Notes: generated from the sequence alone by a model not told the origin. A DNA stretch of 64,000 nt from Haliscomenobacter hydrossis DSM 1100 (GCF_000212735.1 NC_015510.1:8123001-8187000), one strand, 5' to 3'. Shown: positions 28,001-34,978, counted from the stretch's first letter. Numbers and translations are program-made.

Positions 28001-28348
28001 GCGAATCAGGCTGTCGATGACTACTATAATTCCAATGGCTGGACAGACCCTCCATTCAAGCGGGAGTATGATGAATTCAAAGCTGGGACAATTAACAATT
28101 TTTCAAGCGGAAGGCGATTTGACATTTATGACATAGTCAACAAGAAAGCCATTGAATTCAAAGCATACGCAGAAAAAACGGTATATAAAACCAAAGACAT
28201 TGAGCTTGAAGTTTTGAAGGATGCCCAACTACTTAAAGATGGGAAAATTAACTCTCTTGAATGGGTATTCAAAGGATGTGAACCTAGCGGGCCGCTGGAT
28301 GCATTTTTGAGGGCAAATGGAATCATTCCAACTGTTATCATACCATAA
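19025..28348 (+). CDS. Giant Ig/PKD-repeat secreted protein with C-terminal nuclease toxin domain (polymorphic-toxin-like)
   Basis: 3107 residues. A Sec signal at 1-24 (FFVSLLLLMSLLGFGQG) is followed to about residue 1790 by some seventeen Ig/PKD-like modules, recognisable by xYLWSTGxTTxSI ... YxVTVSxxxGC. Residues 1800-2650 are a Cys-containing, unrecognised region of lower GC. Around 2661-2703, HEALGTIGFVPILGDIASLA and IYLAEGDIGRGKTE resemble a pre-toxin segment. A helical stretch (2750-2870, with DLIKAWDVLSASPAFRQN) is of the kind that precedes Bacteroidota toxins. The end (3030-3107) has GRRFDIYDIVNKKAIEFKAY: Asp3033, Glu3044 and Lys3046 fit a PD-(D/E)XK nuclease core. There is no T9SS sorting domain, so the export route is unclear. 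A likely immunity gene follows after 15 bp. The toxin call is an inference from motif and context. Confidence 0.8.
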   Translation: MIKTRTRSFFVSLLLLMSLLGFGQGIGSPSGGSPGVCPGTSVTLNQALTSPLDYAYEYWDGEGWVCCFGNNQLPYNFSVPSTGQLIEIRRKYTDGATIVKTESLGTFYSPVTPVIGTTVGVPCNQNDGSITVSDHSNNYGAMPRTFQLYNSAGTLLSAATIGGNTHTFNNLGSGTYRVKILTACPAVQSETTVNVGGAVSPAIEGVTNLCLGYGTQLSASGGTSYLWSNGSTSSSINLSPTAAGSYTYSVTVTNGTCSAVRSHTLTVNPSPSASISGPAGACYNGSIALSASGGGTYSWSTGASTASINVAALQNTQSFTVTVSNSYGCKRSESKTVTVYAPPSLDGTLSVCAGQAATLSVTGGSSYSWNTGETTASISPYPSSTSIYRVTVSDPNACTYVLSKTVSVSNLPDVRISGPNTTCAGQNVSLTAFGGSSYLWSTGANTATINVSPGSTTTYTVTVSSSGGCVGSASQVISVHPLPLGNIAGASSVCPGQSTTLSASGGSTYAWNTGASSAALEVSPTQNTNYTVSITNAQGCTLVKSHSVAVNITGSASNDGPLTCSKTSVNLQGSSGAQGATFQWKNAGGTLIASTSNATVTTAGTYTLEIIAAGGCHYSTSTQVLADLAAPVASASNNGPITCTLPAVTLSGSSSTSGSSFQWKNSSGTVLATTASAGVNQAGVYTLLTIGPNGCTSTSTTTVATDVVLPTLSTSNDGPLTCSKTTVTLSASGSGVDYIWKNSSSAIIASSTTVTVSTAGIYSVEARGSNGCKTIQPITVTQNGTLPNISANLVESADEGCTSAQYHFQGSSTTGGVGYEWRNSFDRLVSSAASFYTRIPGTYTLKVIAADGCSSTMSKTTSWPTTSVELRVDNNQVVNTQADYFYRSAELSCTKTTVVLNAQSWDNHTYVWSNQWGQALSTGNTYTVYQAGTYLLKSTDGNGCTETKEIRVTKNTSIPNLGIYGDSLVCEGSATVLSALGSGWGHVWNTGVSATSITTAGIYEPTTYSVTVNYGSCQSSLSRTVRVKGVRPTPGTAGPTAPCTGTPVSYSASGGTIYRWSTGETTALISVPAGFQNTNNVNYWVDVSNASGCTSRKSFTVRPKASPVAQLNGAPTAPLSGQGTVNLSASGGSTYLWSTGETTASLQKTLLASTNLSVRVSSSNGCSQTKGVDIVVNPLPQAQILGGEMACNGDNTTLSATGGSTYLWSTGATTSSIALTQATTTQTYSVTVSTQPGCSGVAQKTVIVPAALSLNYTLANVEDCTANNASVQPIVTGGQGNISLSIARYGELYFSPSLNGLRSGTYVLKAEDGQQCIALKEVVIEEKQPAPAIDLPDVAICAGATASLSINNAAAYTTFLWSNGATTSSITVSPTTITTYTITATASNGCQAMDQVVVRVNPILTAIAEGSGTFCLPFGSSANATLFASVNGGTAPYTYQWYSGQTTASISVSTPASAGFGVVVTDSKGCTASASASVIVIPLPQAQITGGEINCYGNSTTLTATGGQSYLWSTGATTASIIVTPSSSTYYSVTVSNGLCAAAPARKMVLVPEALSLSHQLENDDDCIVHNAVIVPSATGGQGDKIFKIARNGELYFSETLIGLASGNYILVAEDSVGCTVSQEVEIKETPVSIDSLTLQGVDDCVPGNTQLVIATTGDRLPLLYRLNGEVVSGPTITLPTAAGDYTIEVEDAAGCKATRNEYYPAYDVLTVNEYNINPVTDCSTPNGGIRLSLEGHSTSDYSSSVDGGSTWHSGDWVGNLRPGIYATAVRYGSSGCVIQGPSVQVSAPNCLPEAGFTKDTIMVRSTTQRIVLPWKVESRPWGAADKDFSLIVKREGDGTPHFVNPNIATLQSTELRSGSNTLGQVVGYARRFAGNDSLVLVLQPEAGDYLEPGIYTFTLEGENIEVDPFRNKLTVFVDLDGQLIITPIDECPGIEITLTADEGECWYWEGLDQDNQRIITINHQQGKIYTVHYLQNLVKKTQVFIGDDQIDIPVKLHGINEMCPGDSYYVSWQYKDNPFPNQESSIYASEWSVQWVPNPTSTPVENIPNSRRVSPTQTTTYKVLVTNIPTGCTFELAHTVVVDDLFDKVGIKAKENAKILCGGTEGVVLDIENPKNINLGYRWTSSNGFSSWDKPPLIVNVPGKYVLEIQWLGKSCTKTIEFDVKSNDPCEIKAYFESNGFYAIPIEIQNRPQVNTPELRVPCEDTGERVKDDAKLGFTIQNKEVGNLQTILKNSLETFEFYGYSGSKALISGNDQLCSCDNYLDVAEKRFKQSGLQYWSHVFEGEDCGGQDYLFIKAKMPNGTEYGSNGADFLSAGLNYALNVASEDKRGGKFAMKLVVEGMLDNYGEPKTPAMFSTAPPQKVPETTGLQANLFQPTCNDGKNYISANVVSASGQLIQLPPQTVWRFDINALIQGQIANGILAGYSVFADVGNFEAIQATYTFRFYVGTTNSLGYFQSGIHESALELKNGSQSFNVPPSDEDGFVDIETGTLIKQRYFNYADCGRSFTIDRMIFKPNIRAKLPGLTSIQPTGPFFNEDFSKLAVKNANNEVLFSIKPVYSYSICPDALGSDVADVGTDYSRLGVNFFYNSAESSLMYKIVDANGVSRWLYVRSTPGSTVDGCQNSYSYYIWNCKIAAWTQIDANDYRFASECESVQKLFEAFKDSEDLHEALGTIGFVPILGDIASLANGLIYLAEGDIGRGKTELFWAVVGIGGELIPIGGLGLKFINNVGDAISPGVARIIGIVKLVPCPEAPSLVENELLTPSCSVVVRILGADRTRALISKLQSIGFKFTDEAPTLMTNFIHNNRLGSQFHDWLKNVNVEHLAVILKTGLEDLKWPASKLEDLVEDLMRFPDLLEKMAQNADLIKAWDVLSASPAFRQNEVYLEQLANLIKTDGFDLAKLKSSFATAITKRNEQKWIDLKIPKADLEKIYQNGLDDLPNDYEPYSAQHKAQRWEQYKARHKEQGTTPDSYETWSNGFDGGIDRTVKANQAVDDYYNSNGWTDPPFKREYDEFKAGTINNFSSGRRFDIYDIVNKKAIEFKAYAEKTVYKTKDIELEVLKDAQLLKDGKINSLEWVFKGCEPSGPLDAFLRANGIIPTVIIP

Positions 28349-28363
28349 TAAAATGACTTTACT

Positions 28364-29290
28364 ATGACAAATTTAAAAATCGAAGAAAGACGTACTTCTT
28401 TCGAACAATGGATTGAAAATTCTCAAGAAAGACTAAAAATGTGGTTCGCAAAACTGCCGGATCAATTGGTCAAAGAACTTGATTTTAGTCCTGATTCATT
28501 GGACAAAGTAGAAGAGTATATTCTAAATCGATTTGATCACTATACGGCAGCATTTTCGGAAGATAATTTAGAGGAGATTGGCACTATGGTAACTTACATA
28601 GGAGAGGTCTTTATAAAGAACTTGGCAAAAGCTAACTGGTATATTCACCCTGATGAGTTTAAAGAAGAAGTAAAAAATGAACTTTATGCATCGGTAAAGA
28701 TTGAGGGTTTCACGAGTTATAAAATATTTTTAGAGATTCCCCCTATTCTAAATTCCCGAACAGGAAAGGAATTGTCTAAATTATTTCAATTGATCCAAAG
28801 GCGAATTTTAGAAATTCAAAATGAAAAAGACAATAAGGATTCAGGCAATGAAAAAGTCACTATCGAAGAACGCGGCTACGCCTACCAATACATGTTTCTC
28901 CTTACCGACCCCAAGTACACCTTGCAACAATTGCAAACTTGGCTGGAGACGTTCTACCAAAAAATGATTATGGAGCAAAAAGCCAGTTTGGAGCTACCTT
29001 TTCCCCAATACTTACTGCTGCACCTGAGAGGCAATTACCGTTTTCACTTTATCCACAAGGATGAGGACTGGGTGAAAGAGGAATCCGCAGAAATGGCCGA
29101 CAACTACCGGGGCGACGCCGTCAGCAAAGATCAAATCCGCCAATGCGCCAGCCGCATTGAGTTTTATGGCGATGAAGACCCCCAGATGGATTATTTCAAC
29201 GAGCAATTTAGCCTGTTGCACCAGTTGAAAGACGAACCCGGACTGCTCATTTTCGATTACCTCAACAACCAGTTCATTCAGGAAATGTGA
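28364..29290 (+). CDS. Probable immunity protein for the upstream toxin domain
   Basis: 308 residues, not assigned to a named immunity family. It is cytoplasmic in appearance (no signal or membrane helix) and acidic. The N-terminal half (FEQWIENSQERLKMWFAKLP, LDFSPDSLDKVEEYIL) is AT-rich. From about codon 166 (VTIEERGYAYQYMFLL) the base composition becomes clearly more GC-rich through to the end (LLIFDYLNNQFIQEM). Position is the main evidence: it starts 15 bp after the stop of a predicted C-terminal nuclease, as immunity genes do in polymorphic toxin loci. The two-part composition suggests recombination inside the gene. Confidence 0.55.
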   Translation: MTNLKIEERRTSFEQWIENSQERLKMWFAKLPDQLVKELDFSPDSLDKVEEYILNRFDHYTAAFSEDNLEEIGTMVTYIGEVFIKNLAKANWYIHPDEFKEEVKNELYASVKIEGFTSYKIFLEIPPILNSRTGKELSKLFQLIQRRILEIQNEKDNKDSGNEKVTIEERGYAYQYMFLLTDPKYTLQQLQTWLETFYQKMIMEQKASLELPFPQYLLLHLRGNYRFHFIHKDEDWVKEESAEMADNYRGDAVSKDQIRQCASRIEFYGDEDPQMDYFNEQFSLLHQLKDEPGLLIFDYLNNQFIQEM

Positions 29291-29319
29291 GCCTTACTTG
29301 AATAAAAAACTAAAACGAA

Positions 29320-29916
29320 ATGATGAAATGGTACGGAGCGATACTACTGATCTATCTGGCTTTGCCACTCCGGGGGCAGGTACACCGGGGTGACTGGATG
29401 TTGGGTGGAAATGCGAGCTTTGACATTAGTAAAAAAATTGGCAATTCGGAGACGGATTTTGTCTTTCAGGCTTACCCAAAGGTTGGGTACTTTTTGACGG
29501 ATAGAATTGCCCTCACCATGGGACTCTCTACATGGGCTTTCTATTATCCTTATGAACCTGATCTTGTGGACGGCAAGAATCGATACTGGAAGCATAAAAA
29601 CTCGATTGGACCTGGTATCAGTTGGTACCCAGGAGGAAAAAAATCCCCCTTTCAGCCTTTTGTATACCTAAGTCCAACGATTCCAATAGTTTTTTTATCT
29701 ACCAAGCCCCTAGATGAATTCTACCGAATCAATGTAGTAGAATACAATGCAGGGCTAGGGCTGCAATACTTTGTACGCAGAGAAGTGGCCTTGGATTTTC
29801 GATTCAATCGCTATCACCCCAAACTAAGATCGGAGGGATTCACTAGTATCTTATTTGGTGTACAGGTTTTTCTATCTAAAAATGAAAAACAAAAAACAAA
29901 AAAAGCTAGAAAATGA
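29320..29916 (+). CDS. Outer-membrane beta-barrel protein (OmpW/porin-like), first of a pair
   Basis: 198 residues. A signal peptide (MMKWYGAILLIYLALPLRGQ) is followed by alternating amphipathic strands typical of an eight-stranded barrel: WMLGGNASFDISKK, AYPKVGYFLTDRIALTMGLS, IGPGISWYPG, YNAGLGLQYFVRREVALDFR. The C-terminus after the last strand (FGVQVFLS) has an odd Lys-rich tail, KNEKQKTKKARK. It is preceded by the immunity-like gene (29 bp gap) and overlaps the next barrel gene by 4 nt. Its role may be anchoring or passage of surface proteins; nothing in sequence proves that. Confidence 0.75.
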   Translation: MMKWYGAILLIYLALPLRGQVHRGDWMLGGNASFDISKKIGNSETDFVFQAYPKVGYFLTDRIALTMGLSTWAFYYPYEPDLVDGKNRYWKHKNSIGPGISWYPGGKKSPFQPFVYLSPTIPIVFLSTKPLDEFYRINVVEYNAGLGLQYFVRREVALDFRFNRYHPKLRSEGFTSILFGVQVFLSKNEKQKTKKARK

Positions 29917-30494
29917 AAAAAACTATACTCTATATCTTCTTTTTATTGTCATCGGTGCCTGGCCTACAAGCTCAAATCCAAAAAGGCACTCTGCTACTAG
30001 GAGGTACAGGCATTTATAATCGATATGCTCCTAAGTGGGAAAGCGTAACGCTCTATCCAAAAATTGGCTGGGCATTGAATCGTCAGTTTATGTTGGGGCT
30101 GGATAGTCGTTTGACCTTTGGGGCAAATCATGAACTACCAAATACAGTCCTATTTTCCGCCAGTATAGTTCCAGGGGTCTTTGTGCGGTACTATTTACCT
30201 GTTTCAAAAAAAAGCCCCTCTAAATTCAGGTTTTTTGGAGAAACGGCTTACCGAAGTGCTATCTACTTTGAAGGAACGGAAAGCCCCAAAATAGAGTTTG
30301 CCCGATACCGCAACGACAAAGAATGGAGTATACTTGCCGGAGCTGATCTTTTTGTGACCCAAAATTTTGCCATTGAGCTAGGTTTGAGTTATTTCTACCG
30401 TACTTATTATGATGCCAAACTTTACCAAATCACTGGACAAATTGGTGTACAAGCATTGCTGAACCCTAAACCCAGTAAAACAACCAAAAAGTAG
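29913..30494 (+). CDS. Outer-membrane beta-barrel protein, second of a pair
   Basis: 193 residues with a signal peptide (TILYIFFLLSSVPGLQAQ). It is a paralogue of the preceding gene: KGTLLLGGTGIYNRY corresponds to RGDWMLGGNASFDIS, TLYPKIGWALNRQFMLGLDS to the same strand pair, and both end in a Lys-rich tail (KPSKTTKK). The ATG overlaps the preceding TGA (ATGA), so the two should be made in fixed ratio. It is followed after 34 bp by the large T9SS protein. Confidence 0.75.
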   Translation: MKKTILYIFFLLSSVPGLQAQIQKGTLLLGGTGIYNRYAPKWESVTLYPKIGWALNRQFMLGLDSRLTFGANHELPNTVLFSASIVPGVFVRYYLPVSKKSPSKFRFFGETAYRSAIYFEGTESPKIEFARYRNDKEWSILAGADLFVTQNFAIELGLSYFYRTYYDAKLYQITGQIGVQALLNPKPSKTTKK

Positions 30495-30528
30495 ACCACT
30501 CTTTACTTTTTGCTAAACTCAGAAAGAC

Positions 30529-33500
30529 ATGCAACGCATAACACTACATTTTGAACTGAGACAGGCTGCTCAGTGCTTGGGAATACTGTTGTTTTTGTTC
30601 CTCAATATGCTCATGTTCTCCTCCTTGCAGGGACAAATTCCAGGCATCTCGCTCAAAGAACAAACCTCAGACTGCGGAACGTGCACCGGAAAACTGCTTT
30701 TGAGTCTACCGGAAGGGCTGGCAGTGCCACTTGAAGTAGAATTGAAAGACAGTAAAAAAACGAAAAAAATAACCATCAACAGCAATACATCCACAACAGA
30801 TAATCCTGTTTTTGAGCAAGTGTGTCCAGGGGAATACCAACTGACGTTTACTTCCTTGGCTGAAGGGTTCAAAGGTCTGGCTTGTGCAAAAAAAATCGTC
30901 AAAGGAGTGATGAAAGGTAGTGGTGGAGATGCCCCTTTCACCGTTACGCTTGTGAGCAATGCCAACCAAAGGATCGAAGTGAGCACAAATGCGACCAACC
31001 CCATGTTTGCCTGGAGTGTAGGTGGAAATACCACCAATGTTTTGGAAAATGCACCTTCAGGAAGCCATACTGTAACTGTAACCGATGTCTATGGCTGTAA
31101 AAAAACTGCGGGACCTTTTGCAATTGCCGGAGGATGTTACAACGCAAGTGGGGTTTATACGGGCACCAAGTTCGAGATTGTACTGGAGCAAGCTAATATG
31201 ATTAAACCTGTATTGATTAATATGTTTGACCCAATTACCCTAAAAATAAAGGTAAACATCGGAGGAACCATTCAATCCTTGCCTTCTGATTACACCATAA
31301 CCTGGAAAACTGCTAGTGGTCAAGTCATCGGCACCGAAAGCAGCCTTTTGATTACGCCCAGTATGTATTCCATCTATCAAGCTCAATCTTTGTCTGTAGT
31401 CGTTACTAATCCTTGTGAAACACGACAAATACCCATAAAACTTCAGGTTTGCGGAGGTGGCGACCCTCAAGCATTAAAAGAAATTTTCACGACAACGACT
31501 GAAGCATCCTGTAAGGCTGAAAACAATGTTGACCTCAAAACAGGGTCAATCACCGTAAGCGTCCCGCTGCCAAAAGATGGCGTCTATGGGGTATCAGTCA
31601 TGATCGGCACTCAAAATCTGGCCATCCAGGCCGATGTTCAAGGAAAAAAGGGTACGGCAAAAGCGATCAAATTGGCGGCAGGCAACCATATTGTCAGAGT
31701 GCTTTATGGTACGAGCAATAGCTCTTGCGCTTACAGCTTTACTGTAGACGTACCTGGTGAAGCACCAGCTTACAAATTCGTTGATTTTGCCAATGGCCAA
31801 TGCAATTTTAAAGCCATTTGCAAAAATGGAAGTGAAATCAAATTAAATGTGCCGCCTGCCCGGGTCTATTCTACTCAATTAGGCAGCAATTCAAGTGATT
31901 TGAAAAGCAAATGCCAGCCCAAGGTCGATTGTGTATTGGGTAATGTTACCGAAACGCGCCTGAATGGTGGGACAATAGATGCCATCAGGACGTATGCAGG
32001 TATCTTTGAAGATGTAATTCATACCGTGTTAAGCGACCCTAATAATCAACTAAGCGCCAAAGAGCGGGAAGCACTTGACAAAGAATGTCAGGATAATAAG
32101 CAGCGATTTGATTGCCGGGTAGTGAAATTCTGCCCAGGATCGTTTACGGTGATTGATGATGGAAAGCCATTTGCAGGCTTTAAGTGGCTTTTAAGGCAAC
32201 ATAATCATGATATAACCAGTGCCAACTGCCGGGAACTAAGCTGCGGTAAAGGTGGGAAATTAGAAGTATTTAGCACTTGTGACCCCAAATTAGCATCAGC
32301 GGTTAATATTACCAACCCACAAGGACCTAATGGAGGTATTTGCAACACACCGCCACCACCACCTGACGAACCCGAGGATAAAGACGACAGTGGAAACACC
32401 TGTCAAGTTTGGAAAAAGAAGGTTCCTTTGAGCCAAATTTATTACAATGAAGAGTATCGTGGTAATCCATTTTATCAAGGATCACAAATCAATCAGATTA
32501 TAGATGCATTGGATGCAAGAATACAAGCTGTTGATGCGATTACGAAGCGAGGAGATGCAAAAGAACGCTTTCTGCTAAATAGTTGCATCTCGATATCTTA
32601 CTGCGAGACAAATTTAAAAGTGAATGGAATAAACTTTAGCAATGTTCTTAATACTATCGAAACTTTGGAATGCTCAAGCTGCGAGCCTAAAGATAAATTG
32701 ACACTGGGTCAGTTAATGGTAGAAGTAAAAAGAGGAACCAAATCTGTTCTCCCTGGTTCTGATTTAGCCGCCCTTGTTGATGAGTTCTCTCGGGTCAATT
32801 CAACCCAAGATGAAGACCAGATTGTTTCAAGGTACGCTTGTATTCCCGTACCCATTTGTGCAGGTGATTACATCAAAAACATAGATGTGGTGGTTCAACA
32901 AATGAAGGCTAGGGTAAATAATGCTTGCCCAACCTGTAGTGCCAGTATTTTTATTCAAATGCCTTTGAATAAACTAGTCGATCTGTTTTTAAATGGTGAG
33001 GGTGATCCATATAGTCCCACTAGTGAATTTGCCAGAGAAGTAGGTAAACCTGTTAAGTCTGGCGGTCAATTGGAAGAAATTATCTCGGAATGTGGTAAAA
33101 ACCACAAAAACGCCAATAACAAAAACTGCATTTCAGTATTGTTCTGCGTTGATGACCCAAGCCAGTCTGTTTTTGATTTTGCAAATGTCAAATTAGCAGC
33201 TTGCAGCCAATATTGTCCTAAAAGCTTCCACGAGCATGAAATCTCTTTACATCCGAGTGATCAAGAGTTGGTTGTTGCAGGACTAAACCCAAATGATGAA
33301 CTACCTCCGGCGGGTAAATATTTCCAGGACACGTTAATGGTGATGGAAAGCTTCAAAACTTTTGCTCCGATTGTAAGTGACGGCTCAATTAGCCCCAAAG
33401 CAATCACCCAAACGACAGAAGGGAATTACTATTACAACTATAGTCATGATGTATCCCGGATTCATAACATCAAGGATTCCACTCTTTTGTTTCGGCATGA

Positions 33501-34869
33501 AGACTGGGATAATGATAATTACTGGTTTGTTGATGCTGCTGAAAATGGTATTAAAAATGAATTTATCATTTCGCATAACCGGGATACGTTTAGTTTCGCT
33601 GCCCCCCTCGAATCCGACTCCTTGCTTCACTTCACCTACTTTGCCGTCCGCGACAGCTTCCTCTACCTCAGCGGCTACTATACCGGAGCTTTGCGTTACC
33701 GCGCCGAACTGGTAAACGACAACCCTACCCATGCACACATCAACGGTTTTGTACTGCGCATCAACCAGCAAGGCGATTTACGAGGAGTTGCCATTATTGA
33801 AAACATCAACACCACCCTCAATGGTTTCCGGGTTGAATTGGCCAAACAAGGAGATGTATTGGTAGTGGGGAGAGTTAAGTCAGAAGCCCTGGTTGTCAAT
33901 CAAACCGAACAAGCCACTGGGCTGATCGGTGGCGGATTCATGGGTAGCTTAAATGCCCAAACTCACGCTTTCAGCCTTATCAGTAAAATCGATTTGGTTG
34001 CGGGTGCCAACATTTTGCGTGCCGCAGTAGAGCCAGATCAGTCAGCATATGCATTGGTCTTGGGCAATGTCAACTCAATAGCAGCTCAGTCTGGAAGTAT
34101 TCAGGTGAGCAGTGGTAACAAAATGGCTGTCCTTGCACTTAGTGCGCAAGGTGCACTGAGTTGGGCACGTTATTTCAACGGCAACATTGACCCTACTCAA
34201 TTGGATGTAACCTATGGCTACGCACAGCAGCTCAATGTGGGCATTACCTATTCCGGCGTAGTTTCAGTAGATACTACTCAATATTTCAATAGTGTAGGCA
34301 AACAAGACATTGGCCTCATCCAATTTGATCAACAAGGCCAATACCGTTGGCACCGCAGCTACGGCAGCCCAGAAACTGAAACGGTGGTAGAATTGCTGTA
34401 CGATGAGGGTATCCTGTACTTTGGCGGCAATTTTGCAGGGGCACAAGGCTTCCGCTCCATTGGCGGCTACGACTTCTACAACCCCACTCCCTTCCATGAG
34501 CGGGCCTACGTATCCTACTACGCAGACTCAATCGCGGTAGATTCCACCTTAGCCAACACTCCAGAGTTGGCGGCATTGTCCGCACCCATACTGCAAAAAT
34601 CCAGCACTCCCGATCGTACCTTCAAAGTATTCCCTAACCCCTTCAAGGACGAAATCCTGACTGAGTTTGAATCCCAAACGAGCGAAAACATGAGCATTGA
34701 AGTGCTGAATGAATTGGGGCGGGTGGTAAAAACCCAGCGTTTTAGTGCTACACCAGGCTTCAATCGCCAGCAAATCTCCACCCAGCAGTTCCCGGCGGGC
34801 ATCTACTTCATTTACTTGCGTAACCAGGCTGGGCAGGTGTTGAAGGTGCAGAAATTGGTAAAAATGTAA
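30529..34869 (+). CDS. Large Cys-rich T9SS-exported surface protein
   Basis: 1446 residues. After a hydrophobic N-terminus (LGILLFLFLNMLMFSSLQGQ) come an adhesin-like part with one SprB/PKD-like repeat (SHTVTVTDVYGCKKTAG), a linker NTPPPPPDEPEDKDD near residue 605, and a long Cys-rich region (CSSCEPKDK, NACPTCSAS, CSQYCPKSF). From about residue 1025 (nucleotide 33601) the DNA turns abruptly GC-rich and the protein becomes a propeller-like module (DSFLYLSGYYTGALRYRAEL, GFVLRINQQGDLRG). A type A T9SS sorting domain ends it (VFPNPFKDEILTEF ... PAGIYFIYLRNQAGQVLKVQ). It closes the five-gene run begun by the toxin-like gene. Confidence 0.8.
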   Translation: MQRITLHFELRQAAQCLGILLFLFLNMLMFSSLQGQIPGISLKEQTSDCGTCTGKLLLSLPEGLAVPLEVELKDSKKTKKITINSNTSTTDNPVFEQVCPGEYQLTFTSLAEGFKGLACAKKIVKGVMKGSGGDAPFTVTLVSNANQRIEVSTNATNPMFAWSVGGNTTNVLENAPSGSHTVTVTDVYGCKKTAGPFAIAGGCYNASGVYTGTKFEIVLEQANMIKPVLINMFDPITLKIKVNIGGTIQSLPSDYTITWKTASGQVIGTESSLLITPSMYSIYQAQSLSVVVTNPCETRQIPIKLQVCGGGDPQALKEIFTTTTEASCKAENNVDLKTGSITVSVPLPKDGVYGVSVMIGTQNLAIQADVQGKKGTAKAIKLAAGNHIVRVLYGTSNSSCAYSFTVDVPGEAPAYKFVDFANGQCNFKAICKNGSEIKLNVPPARVYSTQLGSNSSDLKSKCQPKVDCVLGNVTETRLNGGTIDAIRTYAGIFEDVIHTVLSDPNNQLSAKEREALDKECQDNKQRFDCRVVKFCPGSFTVIDDGKPFAGFKWLLRQHNHDITSANCRELSCGKGGKLEVFSTCDPKLASAVNITNPQGPNGGICNTPPPPPDEPEDKDDSGNTCQVWKKKVPLSQIYYNEEYRGNPFYQGSQINQIIDALDARIQAVDAITKRGDAKERFLLNSCISISYCETNLKVNGINFSNVLNTIETLECSSCEPKDKLTLGQLMVEVKRGTKSVLPGSDLAALVDEFSRVNSTQDEDQIVSRYACIPVPICAGDYIKNIDVVVQQMKARVNNACPTCSASIFIQMPLNKLVDLFLNGEGDPYSPTSEFAREVGKPVKSGGQLEEIISECGKNHKNANNKNCISVLFCVDDPSQSVFDFANVKLAACSQYCPKSFHEHEISLHPSDQELVVAGLNPNDELPPAGKYFQDTLMVMESFKTFAPIVSDGSISPKAITQTTEGNYYYNYSHDVSRIHNIKDSTLLFRHEDWDNDNYWFVDAAENGIKNEFIISHNRDTFSFAAPLESDSLLHFTYFAVRDSFLYLSGYYTGALRYRAELVNDNPTHAHINGFVLRINQQGDLRGVAIIENINTTLNGFRVELAKQGDVLVVGRVKSEALVVNQTEQATGLIGGGFMGSLNAQTHAFSLISKIDLVAGANILRAAVEPDQSAYALVLGNVNSIAAQSGSIQVSSGNKMAVLALSAQGALSWARYFNGNIDPTQLDVTYGYAQQLNVGITYSGVVSVDTTQYFNSVGKQDIGLIQFDQQGQYRWHRSYGSPETETVVELLYDEGILYFGGNFAGAQGFRSIGGYDFYNPTPFHERAYVSYYADSIAVDSTLANTPELAALSAPILQKSSTPDRTFKVFPNPFKDEILTEFESQTSENMSIEVLNELGRVVKTQRFSATPGFNRQQISTQQFPAGIYFIYLRNQAGQVLKVQKLVKM

Positions 34870-34970
34870 AAAGCGGTCAGCAGTCAGCTATGAGCCATCA
34901 GCTAGGGTAGCTTGTTAATCATCAACAATTACCCGCTGACTGCTCACAGCTGATGGCTGACCGCTCAAAA
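34870..34970. repeat. Long palindrome, GGTCAGC/CATCAGCT type
   Basis: The left arm AAGCGGTCAGCAGTCAGCTA then TGAGCCATCAGCTAGGG (34871-34906) pairs with the right arm CCCGCTGACTGCTCACAGCT then GATGGCTGACCGCT (about 34932-34965). It ends 13 bp before the next start codon and shares its word with the half-site at 7728-7755. Confidence 0.9.
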
Positions 34971-34978
34971 AAACAACC

